Source: Vescimonas fastidiosa (GTDB lineage Bacteria; Bacillota; Clostridia; Oscillospirales; Oscillospiraceae). Taken from it: a DNA stretch of 64,000 bases. The notes under the pieces are model-generated. The model was not told the origin of the DNA. It saw only the letters and a program-made list of their open reading frames with translations, and did no database searches. The position numbers and the translations under genes are program-made. This document shows, in pieces, positions 17,591-25,203 of the stretch (its first letter is position 1; each line of letters opens with the position of its first letter). Location: the NCBI RefSeq assembly GCF_018326305.1, contig NZ_AP023415.1:682001-746000 (forward strand), in the 5' to 3' direction.

Positions 17591-17672
17591 TGGCTGACTT
17601 TTCGAAAAAAGTCCCGATAGCTTTGCGTCACCGCCTCACGACGGTTTTGCCTAAATCATTCAGTTGAATCAC
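17583..17672 (-). promoter_or_regulatory. cyclic di-GMP-I (GEMM) riboswitch
   Basis: The minus strand reads GGCAAAACC, a P2 hairpin CCGTC-GTGA-GGCGG with a GNRA tetraloop, then the hallmark GACGCAAAGC, then a P3 hairpin GACTTTT-TTCG-AAAAGTC, then CAGCCACGCTGC. These match the GEMM aptamer core in order and spacing. It lies between a strong promoter and the first gene of the surface operon. Because the terminator 5' arm shares the aptamer 3' end, ligand binding most simply favours read-through (an ON switch); the 5' strand of P1 is not obvious, so the direction is inferred. Confidence 0.9.
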
Positions 17673-17715
17673 CCCGTATGCTCGCCCCCTGGGTCAGCTC
17701 CGGCTATGGTAATTC
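17666..17715 (-). other. additional structured 5' leader domain upstream of the riboswitch
   Basis: Directly after the predicted start the leader carries a first copy of AGGCAAAACCG. Then GAATTACC (17715-17708) can pair with GGTGATTC (17673-17666) over 8 bp, enclosing a GC-rich internal domain with CCGGAGCTGACCCAGGGGG. The second AGGCAAAACCG belongs to the aptamer. The domain lacks the GACGCAAAGC box, so it is not an intact second aptamer. I do not recognise it. Confidence 0.5.
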
Positions 17716-17729
17716 GGTTTTGCCTGAAA

Positions 17730-17758
17730 ATTGTAACACATTTCCATCCCTCTGTCAA
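17730..17758 (-). promoter_or_regulatory. strong sigma-A promoter of the surface operon
   Basis: On the minus strand TTGACA (17758-17753), a 17-base spacer and TACAAT (17735-17730), with a TGT extended -10. The start would fall near 17723, giving a leader of about 210 nt. Nothing recognisable lies between it and the next gene's ribosome site at 17887. Confidence 0.88.
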
Positions 17759-17900
17759 TGCTTTGTTCCCTATCGCAGCAGAATAATACTTTTTTCCTAT
17801 TTCCTCCGCAGCTCACAGAGCTGCGTATTGCATTTTTCAGAATAACGGCGTAAAATGAAGCAAAATAGATTTCCCGAAAACATACAAAGGAGAATCGACC

Positions 17901-18869
17901 ATGCAATCTATCTTTGCCAAGCTCCTCTATGAAATGGAAAAGCATCACGACACCGTCCTGGTCACCATCATCCGCGAGTCCGGCTCCACCCCTCGGGGGG
18001 AGGGCGCTCAGATGCTGGTAGGGGCACAGGGTCCTCTGAGCGGCACCATAGGCGGCGGGAATGTGGAAAATCTGTCCATTCTTCACGCCCGGGATCTAAT
18101 CGCCCAACGCTGCAGTGACCTCCATGAATACCCGCTCCATCGCAGCGATACCGAGGACATCGGCATGGTCTGCGGTGGGGATGTCACGGCCCTATTCACC
18201 TTCATTCCCGGCACGGACGCCGCCTGGGCCGCCCTGGCCGCCGACCTGCTGCAGCATATTGCAGACCGCCGACCCGGTTACCTGGCTCTGCCCTTGGATG
18301 GCACGGTTGGCTTTCTTACGGACGATCCGGAAAAGGAAAGCTCCTTCACCATGCCTCTTTCCATAGGGGAGCGGGCCATACTTTTTGGTGCGGGTCACTG
18401 TTCCCTGGCCCTGACCCCGGTGCTGCGTTCCGTGGGCTTCCGCGTCACGGTGTTCGACGACCGGCCCGAACTGGTCACCCCAGAGCGTTTCCCTGCCGCC
18501 GAGCGCCTGATCTGCGGCGATTTCAGCCACATAGACCGCTACCTGAGCTGCAGCGCCGAGGACTATATCGTGGTGATGACCAGCGGCCACACCCATGACT
18601 TTATCGTCCAGGAGCAGATTCTCCGCCGAGACTTCGCCTATGTGGGCGTCATCGGCTCCCGGGCTAAAACCGCCTCCGTCAATGCCCGCCTCCGGGCCGC
18701 CGGAGTCCAGGAGACCGCCATTGCCAGTGTTCACACCCCCGTGGGCATAGCCATCAAGGCCGTCACCCCGGAGGAGATCGCCGTCTCCATCGCCGGCGAA
18801 ATGATCTGTGAGCGTGCTCTGCGCCGGGAAAAAGACGGCCCCCGGCACCACGGCTGCCCCATGCACTGA
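17901..18869 (+). CDS. XdhC/CoxI family molybdenum-enzyme maturation protein
   Basis: XdhC-type proteins bind molybdenum cofactor and promote its sulfuration and insertion into xanthine dehydrogenase-like hydroxylases. The 322-residue protein has the N-terminal XdhC_CoxI part (SGSTPRGEGAQMLV at 27-40, CGGDV at 91-95) and a C-terminal Rossmann-like XdhC_C part (LFGAGHCSLAL from 161, later VGVIGSRAKT). AAAGGAG precedes the ATG. No molybdenum hydroxylase or cofactor gene lies in this window, so its client is elsewhere. The C-terminal HHGCPMH tail is rich in metal-binding residues. Family assignment is firm; client is unknown. Confidence 0.9.
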   Translation: MQSIFAKLLYEMEKHHDTVLVTIIRESGSTPRGEGAQMLVGAQGPLSGTIGGGNVENLSILHARDLIAQRCSDLHEYPLHRSDTEDIGMVCGGDVTALFTFIPGTDAAWAALAADLLQHIADRRPGYLALPLDGTVGFLTDDPEKESSFTMPLSIGERAILFGAGHCSLALTPVLRSVGFRVTVFDDRPELVTPERFPAAERLICGDFSHIDRYLSCSAEDYIVVMTSGHTHDFIVQEQILRRDFAYVGVIGSRAKTASVNARLRAAGVQETAIASVHTPVGIAIKAVTPEEIAVSIAGEMICERALRREKDGPRHHGCPMH

Positions 18870-18966
18870 GCAACGGCTGCACTAAAAATGGGGTTGGCCA
18901 TTCCCGGTCCTAATGCACACCCAACATACTTATTTTAAATAATCTTATAGTTTTTTTTAAAAACAT

Positions 18967-19007
18967 TGTTAAAAAAGTTGACAACTCATGTTTTCTGCGG
19001 TAAACTA
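18967..19007 (+). promoter_or_regulatory. rex promoter with probable Rex operator
   Basis: TTGACA (18979-18984), 17-base spacer, TAAACT (19002-19007). The -35 is embedded in the inverted repeat TTGTTAA-AAAAG-TTGACAA (18967-18985), close to the clostridial Rex consensus (TTGTTAA..TTAACAA) but with one extra central base. Self-repression is inferred. Confidence 0.65.
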
Positions 19008-19048
19008 TTTCCTGAAATTAACGCCAATGAAAAGGACCGATCCTATAC

Positions 19049-19678
19049 ATGAAAAAGCAAAAAGTCTCCGACGCTGTCATCCACCGTCTCCCCCGTTACT
19101 ACCGCTATTTAGACGACCTGTATAACAAGGGCGTTGTGCGCATCTCCTCCAACTCCCTGGGCAGCAAAATGGATATCACCGCCTCCCAGATCCGCCAGGA
19201 TTTGAGCTGCTTCGGTGAGTTCGGTCAGCAGGGCTATGGCTACAATGTGGCCGAGCTTCGCTCCGAGATCGGGCATATCCTGGGCATCGACAAGGGCCAC
19301 CGCCTTATCATCATCGGCGTAGGCCATTTGGGCCACGCTCTGCTGCAGAACTTCGACTTTGAAAAGGTCGGCTTCCATGTGGACACCGCCTTTGATGTCT
19401 CCCCCGACCTCATCGGCACCAGCATCCATGCTGTCACCATCCGCTCCATGGACGAGCTGGAGCAGTATATTGTCGACTATCGGCCCGATGTGGCGGTGCT
19501 TACCGTTCCCCAGCATGTGGCCCAGCCCATGGCCAGCCGCCTTATCGACCTGGGTATCAAGGGCTTTTGGAACTTCACCAATGTGGAGCTGAGCACGGAT
19601 AAGCCCGATGTTTTCTTCGAGGATGTTCACTTTGTGGACACGCTCCTGACCCTAAGCTATCGCATTTCCCGACCCTGA
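19049..19678 (+). CDS. rex: redox-sensing transcriptional repressor Rex
   Basis: Rex senses the NADH/NAD+ ratio and represses fermentation and NADH-consuming genes when NADH is low. The 209-residue protein has the N-terminal winged helix (VIHRLPRYYRYLDDL, with the recognition helix around TASQIRQDLSCFG, residues 44-56) and a C-terminal Rossmann domain with GVGHLG (90-95). The length is as usual for the family. Transcription is probably autoregulated through the operator-like repeat overlapping its promoter. It is a single-gene unit. The amino-acid fermentation genes in this window are plausible targets, but no clear Rex site was seen in front of them. Confidence 0.96.
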   Translation: MKKQKVSDAVIHRLPRYYRYLDDLYNKGVVRISSNSLGSKMDITASQIRQDLSCFGEFGQQGYGYNVAELRSEIGHILGIDKGHRLIIIGVGHLGHALLQNFDFEKVGFHVDTAFDVSPDLIGTSIHAVTIRSMDELEQYIVDYRPDVAVLTVPQHVAQPMASRLIDLGIKGFWNFTNVELSTDKPDVFFEDVHFVDTLLTLSYRISRP

Positions 19679-19755
19679 CGCACCTTTCCTCCCGCCGCGC
19701 ATACTATGGATTGAGGCCAGCGACATGGCCGTAAATTTCATAGGGAGGTCACATT

Positions 19756-19878
19756 ATGTGCAATCAGGGGAATAGCTGCTGGATCATCATCTGCGTCATC
19801 ATCCTGTTCCTGTTCTGCGGCAACGGCTGCGGCTGCGGCTGCAACAACAACCAGAACGGCTGCGGCTGCGGCTGCTGA
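19756..19878 (+). CDS. tiny Cys/Gly-rich membrane peptide, 40 residues
   Basis: The ATG follows GGGAGG by eight bases. The product has a polar start (MCNQGNSC), one very hydrophobic span (WIIICVIILFLF), and a tail of CG repeats interrupted by NNNQN, with ten cysteines in total. Such peptides are sometimes auto-named chorion class high-cysteine protein from composition alone; no function is known to me. A second, similar gene lies at 56014-56142. The CATACTAT sequence at about 19699-19706 resembles a sigma-E -10 element, so sporulation expression is possible. A terminator follows. Confidence 0.7.
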   Translation: MCNQGNSCWIIICVIILFLFCGNGCGCGCNNNQNGCGCGC

Positions 19879-19918
19879 CCGGCGAAACTCCACAGCTAAA
19901 TAGCTAAATAGCTGAATT

Positions 19919-19957
19919 ATCCCCTCATCCGTTACGGGTGAGGGGATTTCTTTCTTT
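19919..19957 (+). terminator. terminator of the Cys-rich peptide gene
   Basis: ATCCCCTCA (19919-19927) pairs with TGAGGGGAT (19939-19947), followed by TTCTTTCTTTT. Just before it, TAGCTAAA is repeated. Confidence 0.8.
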
Positions 19958-19974
19958 TAAGTCCGTGCAAAATA

Positions 19975-19983
19975 TGCTATACT
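19975..19983 (+). promoter_or_regulatory. extended -10 promoter element of the Nudix gene
   Basis: TGC TATACT (19975-19983) lies 23 bases before the start codon; no good -35 hexamer is seen at the right distance, as is common for extended -10 promoters. Confidence 0.4.
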
Positions 19984-20006
19984 TTCAGAAAATGGAGGGC
20001 TCGCCT

Positions 20007-20624
20007 ATGGACATACACACACTCAAATCCTATTACAGCCATCATACCCCTACCCTGCAGGATGCCTCCGGTGCCTACGCCGTACTTGTTCCCCTGCTGG
20101 AGAAGGAGGATGGGCTTCACCTGCTCTACGAGGTCCGCGCTTCCTCCCTGCACCATCACCGCAGTGAGGTCTGCTTCCCCGGCGGACATATGGAGCCGGG
20201 AGAAACGCCCGCCCAGTGCGCCCTGCGGGAAACCAGCGAGGAGCTGGGCATCCCGCCGCACCGGATACAGCTTTTTGGCCCGGCGGACTTTCTCTACCTG
20301 CGCTCCGAGGCCCTCATGTACCCGGTGGTGGGTCTGCTTCCTCCCCGGTGCGAGGAAAATCTGACCCTGAATCCTCCGGAGGTCAGCACGGTTTTCACCG
20401 TGCCCGTCGCCTGGCTCCTGGAAAATCCCCCTCAGCTTTTCCGCTATCCGCTCCGCCCGGAGGTCGGGACGGATTTTCCCTACGATGCGGTACACACCCC
20501 GGCAGACTACGCCTGGGCCCCCGGCAGCATGGAGGTGCCCGTATACCGGGGCCTCCCCTATCCTCTCTGGGGCTTGACCGCCCGGATTACAAGGAAATTT
20601 ATTGAGGTCTATCAGTCTCTGTAA
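20007..20624 (+). CDS. Nudix hydrolase, CoA pyrophosphatase type
   Basis: The product (205 residues from the ATG after GGAGG) should hydrolyse the pyrophosphate of CoA or acyl-CoA. The Nudix box is complete: GGHMEPGETPAQCALRETSE and on to ELGI (residues 59-82), with the metal-binding REXXEE core. The CoA-specific NudL/UPF0035 signature precedes it: LLYEVRASSLHHHRSEVCFP. Its 3' end overlaps the convergent YkvI-like gene by 26 bases. CoA specificity follows from the signature and is likely but not proven. Confidence 0.88.
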   Translation: MDIHTLKSYYSHHTPTLQDASGAYAVLVPLLEKEDGLHLLYEVRASSLHHHRSEVCFPGGHMEPGETPAQCALRETSEELGIPPHRIQLFGPADFLYLRSEALMYPVVGLLPPRCEENLTLNPPEVSTVFTVPVAWLLENPPQLFRYPLRPEVGTDFPYDAVHTPADYAWAPGSMEVPVYRGLPYPLWGLTARITRKFIEVYQSL

Positions 20625-21705
20625 TGTTCTTTACTTTTACAACCTTTTTCCGCCGCAAGCACTGTGCATAGTGGATGCAGATACACACGATAATGCCGAT
20701 GCCGATGTAGCCGAACACCGGGAACACCGTTCCCACCAGGTTGCCGAAGCCTGCCAGACTGGCCGCCCACACCAGCACCATCAGCACCGCCATGGTGCTC
20801 TTTCGGTGTGTATTCAGCACACGAATGTTGCTGTTCATGTACTCCATAAAGGCCACCAACGACGCCAGCGCATTGCTGAACATTCCGAATAGCAGCAGCA
20901 TCCCGTACACGATGCCCAGAGCCGGGTTCAGCCGGGAGGCCAGGGCCACCATGGGCATCTGGGCCGCCGTGGCGTCCAGGTAGCCCGAGAGCGATGTCAG
21001 TACGCTCCCGGCCACCACCGCCAACAGCAGCCCGCCCAGGGCGATGCCGAAAATCGCGGTCTTTCTCCCCTTCAGATACTTTCCCAGGGGCGCCATAATG
21101 CCGATGGCCCCCAGCAGATTATAGGCCACATAGGTCAGCGCCGCCACGAACCAGGTGGGCATCAAGGGGTTATTATGCGCCTGCTCCGGCAGGGTCAATA
21201 TCCCCTCCGTGCCGAACTCCACCCAGCTCATCACCGCGAAGCCCAGGGTAGCAATGACGATAATGGGCACCAGGGCGGAAAACACCTTCATCATGCCCGA
21301 AACGCCCAGCAGGGCCACCACGCCCAGCAGTACCACGAACACAGCCGACGCCAAAGCCGACGGCACGGACAAAAGCTGCTCCATGGCCGCGCCTACCCCG
21401 GCGGTCATGATGATGACCACACCCAGAAGGAATACATTCAGGATTACCCCGGAGAGCCGCCGCAGAATCGGCACATTCCACGGAATCATGACCTCCTCCA
21501 CATTTTCCAGCCCCGAAAGCTGCAAAAGCCGCATCATCACAATGCCGAAAGCCACCAGCAGCCCGCAGGCTATCAGCAGCCCCACATATCCCTTCACACC
21601 GAATTCGCCGAAAAACTGCCATAACTCTTGGCCGGACACAAACCCGGCCCCCAAGAAACATCCCGCATAGGCCGTGGCCAGTGGGATGATTTTTATTTCC
21701 TTCAT
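20599..21705 (-). CDS. YkvI-like multi-span membrane protein
   Basis: The 368-residue protein has about ten hydrophobic segments and opens with KIIPLATAYAGCFLGAGFVSGQ, typical of the uncharacterised YkvI family, distantly related to LeuT-fold transporters. A transport role is therefore likely, but substrate and ion are unknown. AAGGAG lies six bases before the chosen ATG; an in-frame start 11 codons earlier lacks a ribosome site. It is convergent with the Nudix gene, sharing 26 bases at the 3' ends, and no terminator is seen between them. Confidence 0.82.
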   Translation of the reverse strand: MKEIKIIPLATAYAGCFLGAGFVSGQELWQFFGEFGVKGYVGLLIACGLLVAFGIVMMRLLQLSGLENVEEVMIPWNVPILRRLSGVILNVFLLGVVIIMTAGVGAAMEQLLSVPSALASAVFVVLLGVVALLGVSGMMKVFSALVPIIVIATLGFAVMSWVEFGTEGILTLPEQAHNNPLMPTWFVAALTYVAYNLLGAIGIMAPLGKYLKGRKTAIFGIALGGLLLAVVAGSVLTSLSGYLDATAAQMPMVALASRLNPALGIVYGMLLLFGMFSNALASLVAFMEYMNSNIRVLNTHRKSTMAVLMVLVWAASLAGFGNLVGTVFPVFGYIGIGIIVCICIHYAQCLRRKKVVKVKNITETDRPQ

Positions 21706-21805
21706 CTCTCTGCTCCTTAAACAAATTTTAACAGACATTGTATACTATAACAAAGCATTTCTCTTTCGTCAACCCACCTGCCCCGACACTTTCTTGACAT
21801 ATTTT

Positions 21806-21824
21806 TTACCAAATCATTCGGTAA
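21806..21824. promoter_or_regulatory. short inverted repeat upstream of the ptb promoter
   Basis: TTACC (21806-21810) faces GGTAA (21820-21824), ending six bases before the -35. It could be an operator; no regulator can be named. Confidence 0.3.
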
Positions 21825-21830
21825 AATTTA

Positions 21831-21859
21831 TTGACGCCGTCCCTGAAATACTATATAAT
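21831..21859 (+). promoter_or_regulatory. sigma-A promoter of ptb and the aminotransferase
   Basis: TTGACG (21831-21836), 17-base spacer, TATAAT (21854-21859), 26 bases before the start codon. Confidence 0.88.
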
Positions 21860-21884
21860 CGCCTTGATAAGGAGGCTGATTTTC

Positions 21885-22799
21885 ATGATTAACACCATTC
21901 AGGGCATCGTAGACGCCGCCAAAGGCGGTGCCAGCGGTGTCATCGCCGTAGCGGCTGCCCACGATGAGCCCGTCATTGAGGCCGTGGTCGCCGCCCGCCG
22001 GGAGGGCATTGCCACTCCCATTTTGGTGGGCCATGCTGACGAGATTCGCCGTATGCTCCGGGAGCAGCACGAGGATCCCGATGCCTATCAGATTGTTCCT
22101 GCCGACTCGGATACCGACTGCGCCGCACAGGCCGTGTCTCTCTGCGCCCAAGGCAAGGCTAACTTCCTGATGAAGGGCATCCTGGGCACAGCGGACCTGA
22201 TGCGCGCCGTATTCAATAAGGAACAGGGCCTGCGTACCTCCCACCTAACCACCCACTGTATGTTCTATGAAATTCCCGCCCTGGGCAAGATGCTCATTCT
22301 CACTGACGGTGGCGTGAACACCTTCCCCGACCTGGAGAAAAAAGCGGAGATTCTGGAAAATGCCGCCGCTGTGCTTCAGGCCCTGGGCTATACTTCCATC
22401 AACGCCGCCTGCATCTGCGGGGCGGAGCAGGTGAATCCCAAGGTCCAGTCCACCGTGGATGCCGATGCCCTGACCAAAATGACGGACCGCTGGGCCAAGT
22501 ACAATATGCAGGTCTGCGGCCCTGTGGCCTTGGACCTGGCCGTAAGCAAGGAGGCCTGCAAGCATAAGCACTTTACAGCCCCCGGCGCAGGCGATGCCGA
22601 CATCCTCCTGGTTCCCAACTATGAGGTGGGCAACGGCATTGGCAAGGCCGCCTCTCTCTTCGGCGGTGCCAAGAACGCAGGTATCATCCTGGGTGCGAAG
22701 GTCCCCATCGTTCTGGTCTCCCGCAGCGACAGTGCTGAGTCCAAGCTGGCCTCCATCGCCGCCGGCAGTGTGCTGGCTCAGCGGATGCACCTGGCTTAA
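21885..22799 (+). CDS. ptb: phosphate butyryltransferase-type phosphotransacylase
   Basis: The 304-residue enzyme belongs to the phosphate acetyl/butyryltransferase family and should exchange CoA for phosphate on an acyl-CoA, allowing ATP formation through a kinase. Visible family features are GKANFLMKGILGTADLMRAV, the SHLTTHCMFYEIP stretch, VCGPVALDLAVS and the C-terminal PIVLVSRSDSAESKLASIA. The size is that of Ptb rather than the longer Pta. AAGGAGG lies eight bases before the ATG. No butyrate kinase is next to it; an aminotransferase follows 21 bases later in the same transcript. Butyryl specificity is inferred. Confidence 0.85.
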   Translation: MINTIQGIVDAAKGGASGVIAVAAAHDEPVIEAVVAARREGIATPILVGHADEIRRMLREQHEDPDAYQIVPADSDTDCAAQAVSLCAQGKANFLMKGILGTADLMRAVFNKEQGLRTSHLTTHCMFYEIPALGKMLILTDGGVNTFPDLEKKAEILENAAAVLQALGYTSINAACICGAEQVNPKVQSTVDADALTKMTDRWAKYNMQVCGPVALDLAVSKEACKHKHFTAPGAGDADILLVPNYEVGNGIGKAASLFGGAKNAGIILGAKVPIVLVSRSDSAESKLASIAAGSVLAQRMHLA

Positions 22800-22820
22800 T
22801 TTTGAAAAAGGAGAATTCGC

Positions 22821-24011
22821 ATGGTCAATCAAACCTTTTATAACTTGGGCACAGCTCCCTCTGTGATCCGTCAACTCTTCGCCTACGGCCTGGAGCAGGC
22901 AAAGCTGGTGGGCCCCGAGAATGTTTTCGATTATTCCCTGGGAAACCCCAGTATTCCCGCACCGAAGAAGGTCAACGCATCCATCCACAAAATCGTGGAC
23001 GAGACCGATTCCATCCATCTCCACGGCTACTCCATGGCCCCCGGCTTTGAGGAGCCCCGCCAGGCCATCGCCGACGATCTCTCCCATCGCTTCGGCCTGC
23101 CTGTAAAGGCCAGTGAACTCTTTCTCACCTGCGGTGCAGCTCCGGCCCTCATTTCCGTCATCAAGGCCCTGGTGGTGGACGGTGACAGCGAGATCATGGT
23201 TATCGCCCCGTTTTTCCCGGAGTACGCTCCCTTCATCGCCGCCAACGGCGGTAAGATGGTGATGGTCCCGGCGGACACCGAGGCTTTCCAGGTACATTTG
23301 GACCAGGTGGAGCAGCGCATCACCCCCCACACCCAGGCCATCATTGTCAACTCCCCGAATAATCCCTCCGGCGTGGTCTATACCGAGGAGACTCTCCGGG
23401 GTCTGGCCGCCCTCTTAGAGCGCAAGAGCAGTCAATACGGCCACCCCATCTACATCATCGCCGATGAGCCCTACCGTGAGCTGGTCTACGGTGGTGTAAA
23501 GGTGCCCTTTATCCCCAATCTATATAAAAATACCATTGTCTGCTATTCTTACTCCAAGTCTCTGTCCCTCCCCGGTGAGCGCATCGGCTATGTCTATGTT
23601 CCCTCCTTCGCCGAGGACAGCGCTGCCGTTTACGCCACCGTCTCCGGTGCCGCCCGGGCCATAGGCCATGTATGCCCGCCCACGCTGATGCAGAAGGTTG
23701 TGGGTCTGTGCGCCCGGGAGCAGCCCGACCTGCAGGCCTACGATGAAAATCGCACCCTGCTGTATAACAGCCTCCGGGAAATGGGTTACGAATGTGCCAA
23801 GCCCGACGGTGCCTTTTACCTGTTTGTCAAGGCTCCCGGCGGCGACGCCAATGCCTTCTCCGAAAAAGCCAAGCGGGAGCATAATCTCCTGGTGGTTCCG
23901 GCCGACGGCTTCGGCTGCCCGGGCTATTTCCGCCTGAGCTACTGCGTCTCCAATGATATGATTCGCCGCTCCCTCCCGGCCTTCCGGGCCATGATGAAGG
24001 CCTACTGTTAA
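22821..24011 (+). CDS. pyridoxal-phosphate aminotransferase, class I/II
   Basis: The 396-residue fold-type I aminotransferase carries the PLP-binding lysine in SYSKSLSLPGERIGY, the NSPNNPSG motif, the cofactor-contacting IIADEPYRELVY, and C-terminal FRLSYC. It should interconvert an amino acid and its 2-oxo acid using 2-oxoglutarate or a similar acceptor. AAGGAG precedes the ATG. Co-transcription with ptb suggests it feeds an amino acid fermentation route ending in an acyl-CoA, but the substrate cannot be read from the sequence. It resembles aspartate aminotransferases most. Confidence 0.88.
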   Translation: MVNQTFYNLGTAPSVIRQLFAYGLEQAKLVGPENVFDYSLGNPSIPAPKKVNASIHKIVDETDSIHLHGYSMAPGFEEPRQAIADDLSHRFGLPVKASELFLTCGAAPALISVIKALVVDGDSEIMVIAPFFPEYAPFIAANGGKMVMVPADTEAFQVHLDQVEQRITPHTQAIIVNSPNNPSGVVYTEETLRGLAALLERKSSQYGHPIYIIADEPYRELVYGGVKVPFIPNLYKNTIVCYSYSKSLSLPGERIGYVYVPSFAEDSAAVYATVSGAARAIGHVCPPTLMQKVVGLCAREQPDLQAYDENRTLLYNSLREMGYECAKPDGAFYLFVKAPGGDANAFSEKAKREHNLLVVPADGFGCPGYFRLSYCVSNDMIRRSLPAFRAMMKAYC

Positions 24012-24021
24012 AACGAATAGG

Positions 24022-24072
24022 AAAAAACTGCCCGCATTCTGCGATTTCGGCACGAATTTGGGCAGTTTTTTC
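24022..24072. terminator. bidirectional terminator after the aminotransferase gene
   Basis: AAAAAACTGCCC (from 24022) pairs with GGGCAGTTTTTT (to 24071). The loop is long (about 26 bases). Confidence 0.75.
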
Positions 24073-24136
24073 TTGCTTTTCCCGGCGGTACATATTATAA
24101 TTAATCAGTTATTTTTATAGAAAGGTGATAACCAAC

Positions 24137-25147
24137 ATGAGCAAAATCGTTATTCCCGAAGGGTACAAAACACCGCTGTCCGTGTATGAAATGCAGCGCG
24201 CCATCGAGTTCATCAAGAGCAATTTCCAGGTCAACCTCGGTCAGGCACTGAATCTGCGCCGAGTGTCCGCCCCTCTGTTCGTCGATGAGAATTCGGGTCT
24301 GAACGATAACCTCAATGGTGTAGAGCGCCCCGTCTCTTTCGATATTCCCGATGTGGGCACCACGGCCCAGGTGGTACATTCCCTGGCCAAGTGGAAGCGT
24401 CTGGCGCTGAAGAAATATGAGTTCAATGTGGGCAAGGGCCTGTTTACGGATATGAACGCCATCCGCCGTGACGAAGAGGTGGACAACACCCACTCCATCT
24501 ATGTGGACCAGTGGGACTGGGAAAAGGTCATCTCCCGGGAGGACCGTACCGAGGGTTATCTACGCCAGACCGTACGCGCTATCGTAGGTGCCGTGTGTGA
24601 GACCAACGACGCCCTGCAGATCGCCTTCCCCAGCCTGCACACCAAGCTGGACCGGGAGGTTTATTTCGTCACCACCCAGGAGCTGGAGGACCGCTGGCCC
24701 GATAAGACTCCCAAGGAGCGGGAGGACGCCATTTGCCGGGAGCATCACACCGTTTTCCTCATGCAGATCGGCGACAATCTTAAGCGCTCCGGCAAGCCCC
24801 ACGATGGCCGCGCTCCCGACTATGACGACTGGGCTCTGAATGGCGACATCCTCATGTGGAACGATGTGCTTCAGCGCAGCTTTGAGATTTCCTCCATGGG
24901 CATCCGCGTAGACGAGGACTCTATGCGCTATCAGCTGAAAAAGCGCGGCTGTGAGGAGCGCAGTGCGCTGCCCTTCCACAAGCTGCTGCTTAGCGGCCAG
25001 CTCCCCCTGACCATCGGCGGCGGCATCGGCCAAAGCCGCCTGTGTATGCTGATGATCGGCACCTGCCACATCGGCGAGGTCCAGGCCAGTCAGTGGGATA
25101 AGGACACGGTAGACGCCTGCCAAAAAGCCGGCATTCTGCTGCTGTAA
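24137..25147 (+). CDS. asnA: aspartate-ammonia ligase (AMP-forming asparagine synthetase)
   Basis: AsnA makes asparagine from aspartate, ammonia and ATP. The 336-residue product is related to class II aminoacyl-tRNA synthetases; family stretches are IEFIKSNFQVNLGQALNLRR, GLNDNLNGVERPVSF, HSIYVDQWDWEK and the C-terminal GGGIGQSRLCMLM. Length agrees with the family. AAAGGTGAT lies upstream; the ATG giving MSKIVIPEGY matches the usual start, and the one four codons earlier is not needed. It is a single-gene unit with a strong terminator. Confidence 0.96.
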   Translation: MSKIVIPEGYKTPLSVYEMQRAIEFIKSNFQVNLGQALNLRRVSAPLFVDENSGLNDNLNGVERPVSFDIPDVGTTAQVVHSLAKWKRLALKKYEFNVGKGLFTDMNAIRRDEEVDNTHSIYVDQWDWEKVISREDRTEGYLRQTVRAIVGAVCETNDALQIAFPSLHTKLDREVYFVTTQELEDRWPDKTPKEREDAICREHHTVFLMQIGDNLKRSGKPHDGRAPDYDDWALNGDILMWNDVLQRSFEISSMGIRVDEDSMRYQLKKRGCEERSALPFHKLLLSGQLPLTIGGGIGQSRLCMLMIGTCHIGEVQASQWDKDTVDACQKAGILLL

Positions 25148-25161
25148 TACTCTGTTAATTG

Positions 25162-25200
25162 TTGAGCGAGACGATGATTCTATCGTCTCGCTCATTTTTT
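25162..25200. terminator. intrinsic terminator of asnA
   Basis: GAGCGAGACGAT (25164-25175) and ATCGTCTCGCTC (25182-25193) form a perfect 12-bp stem followed by ATTTTTTA. It may also end the convergent sfsA transcript. Confidence 0.92.
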
Positions 25201-25203
25201 ATT

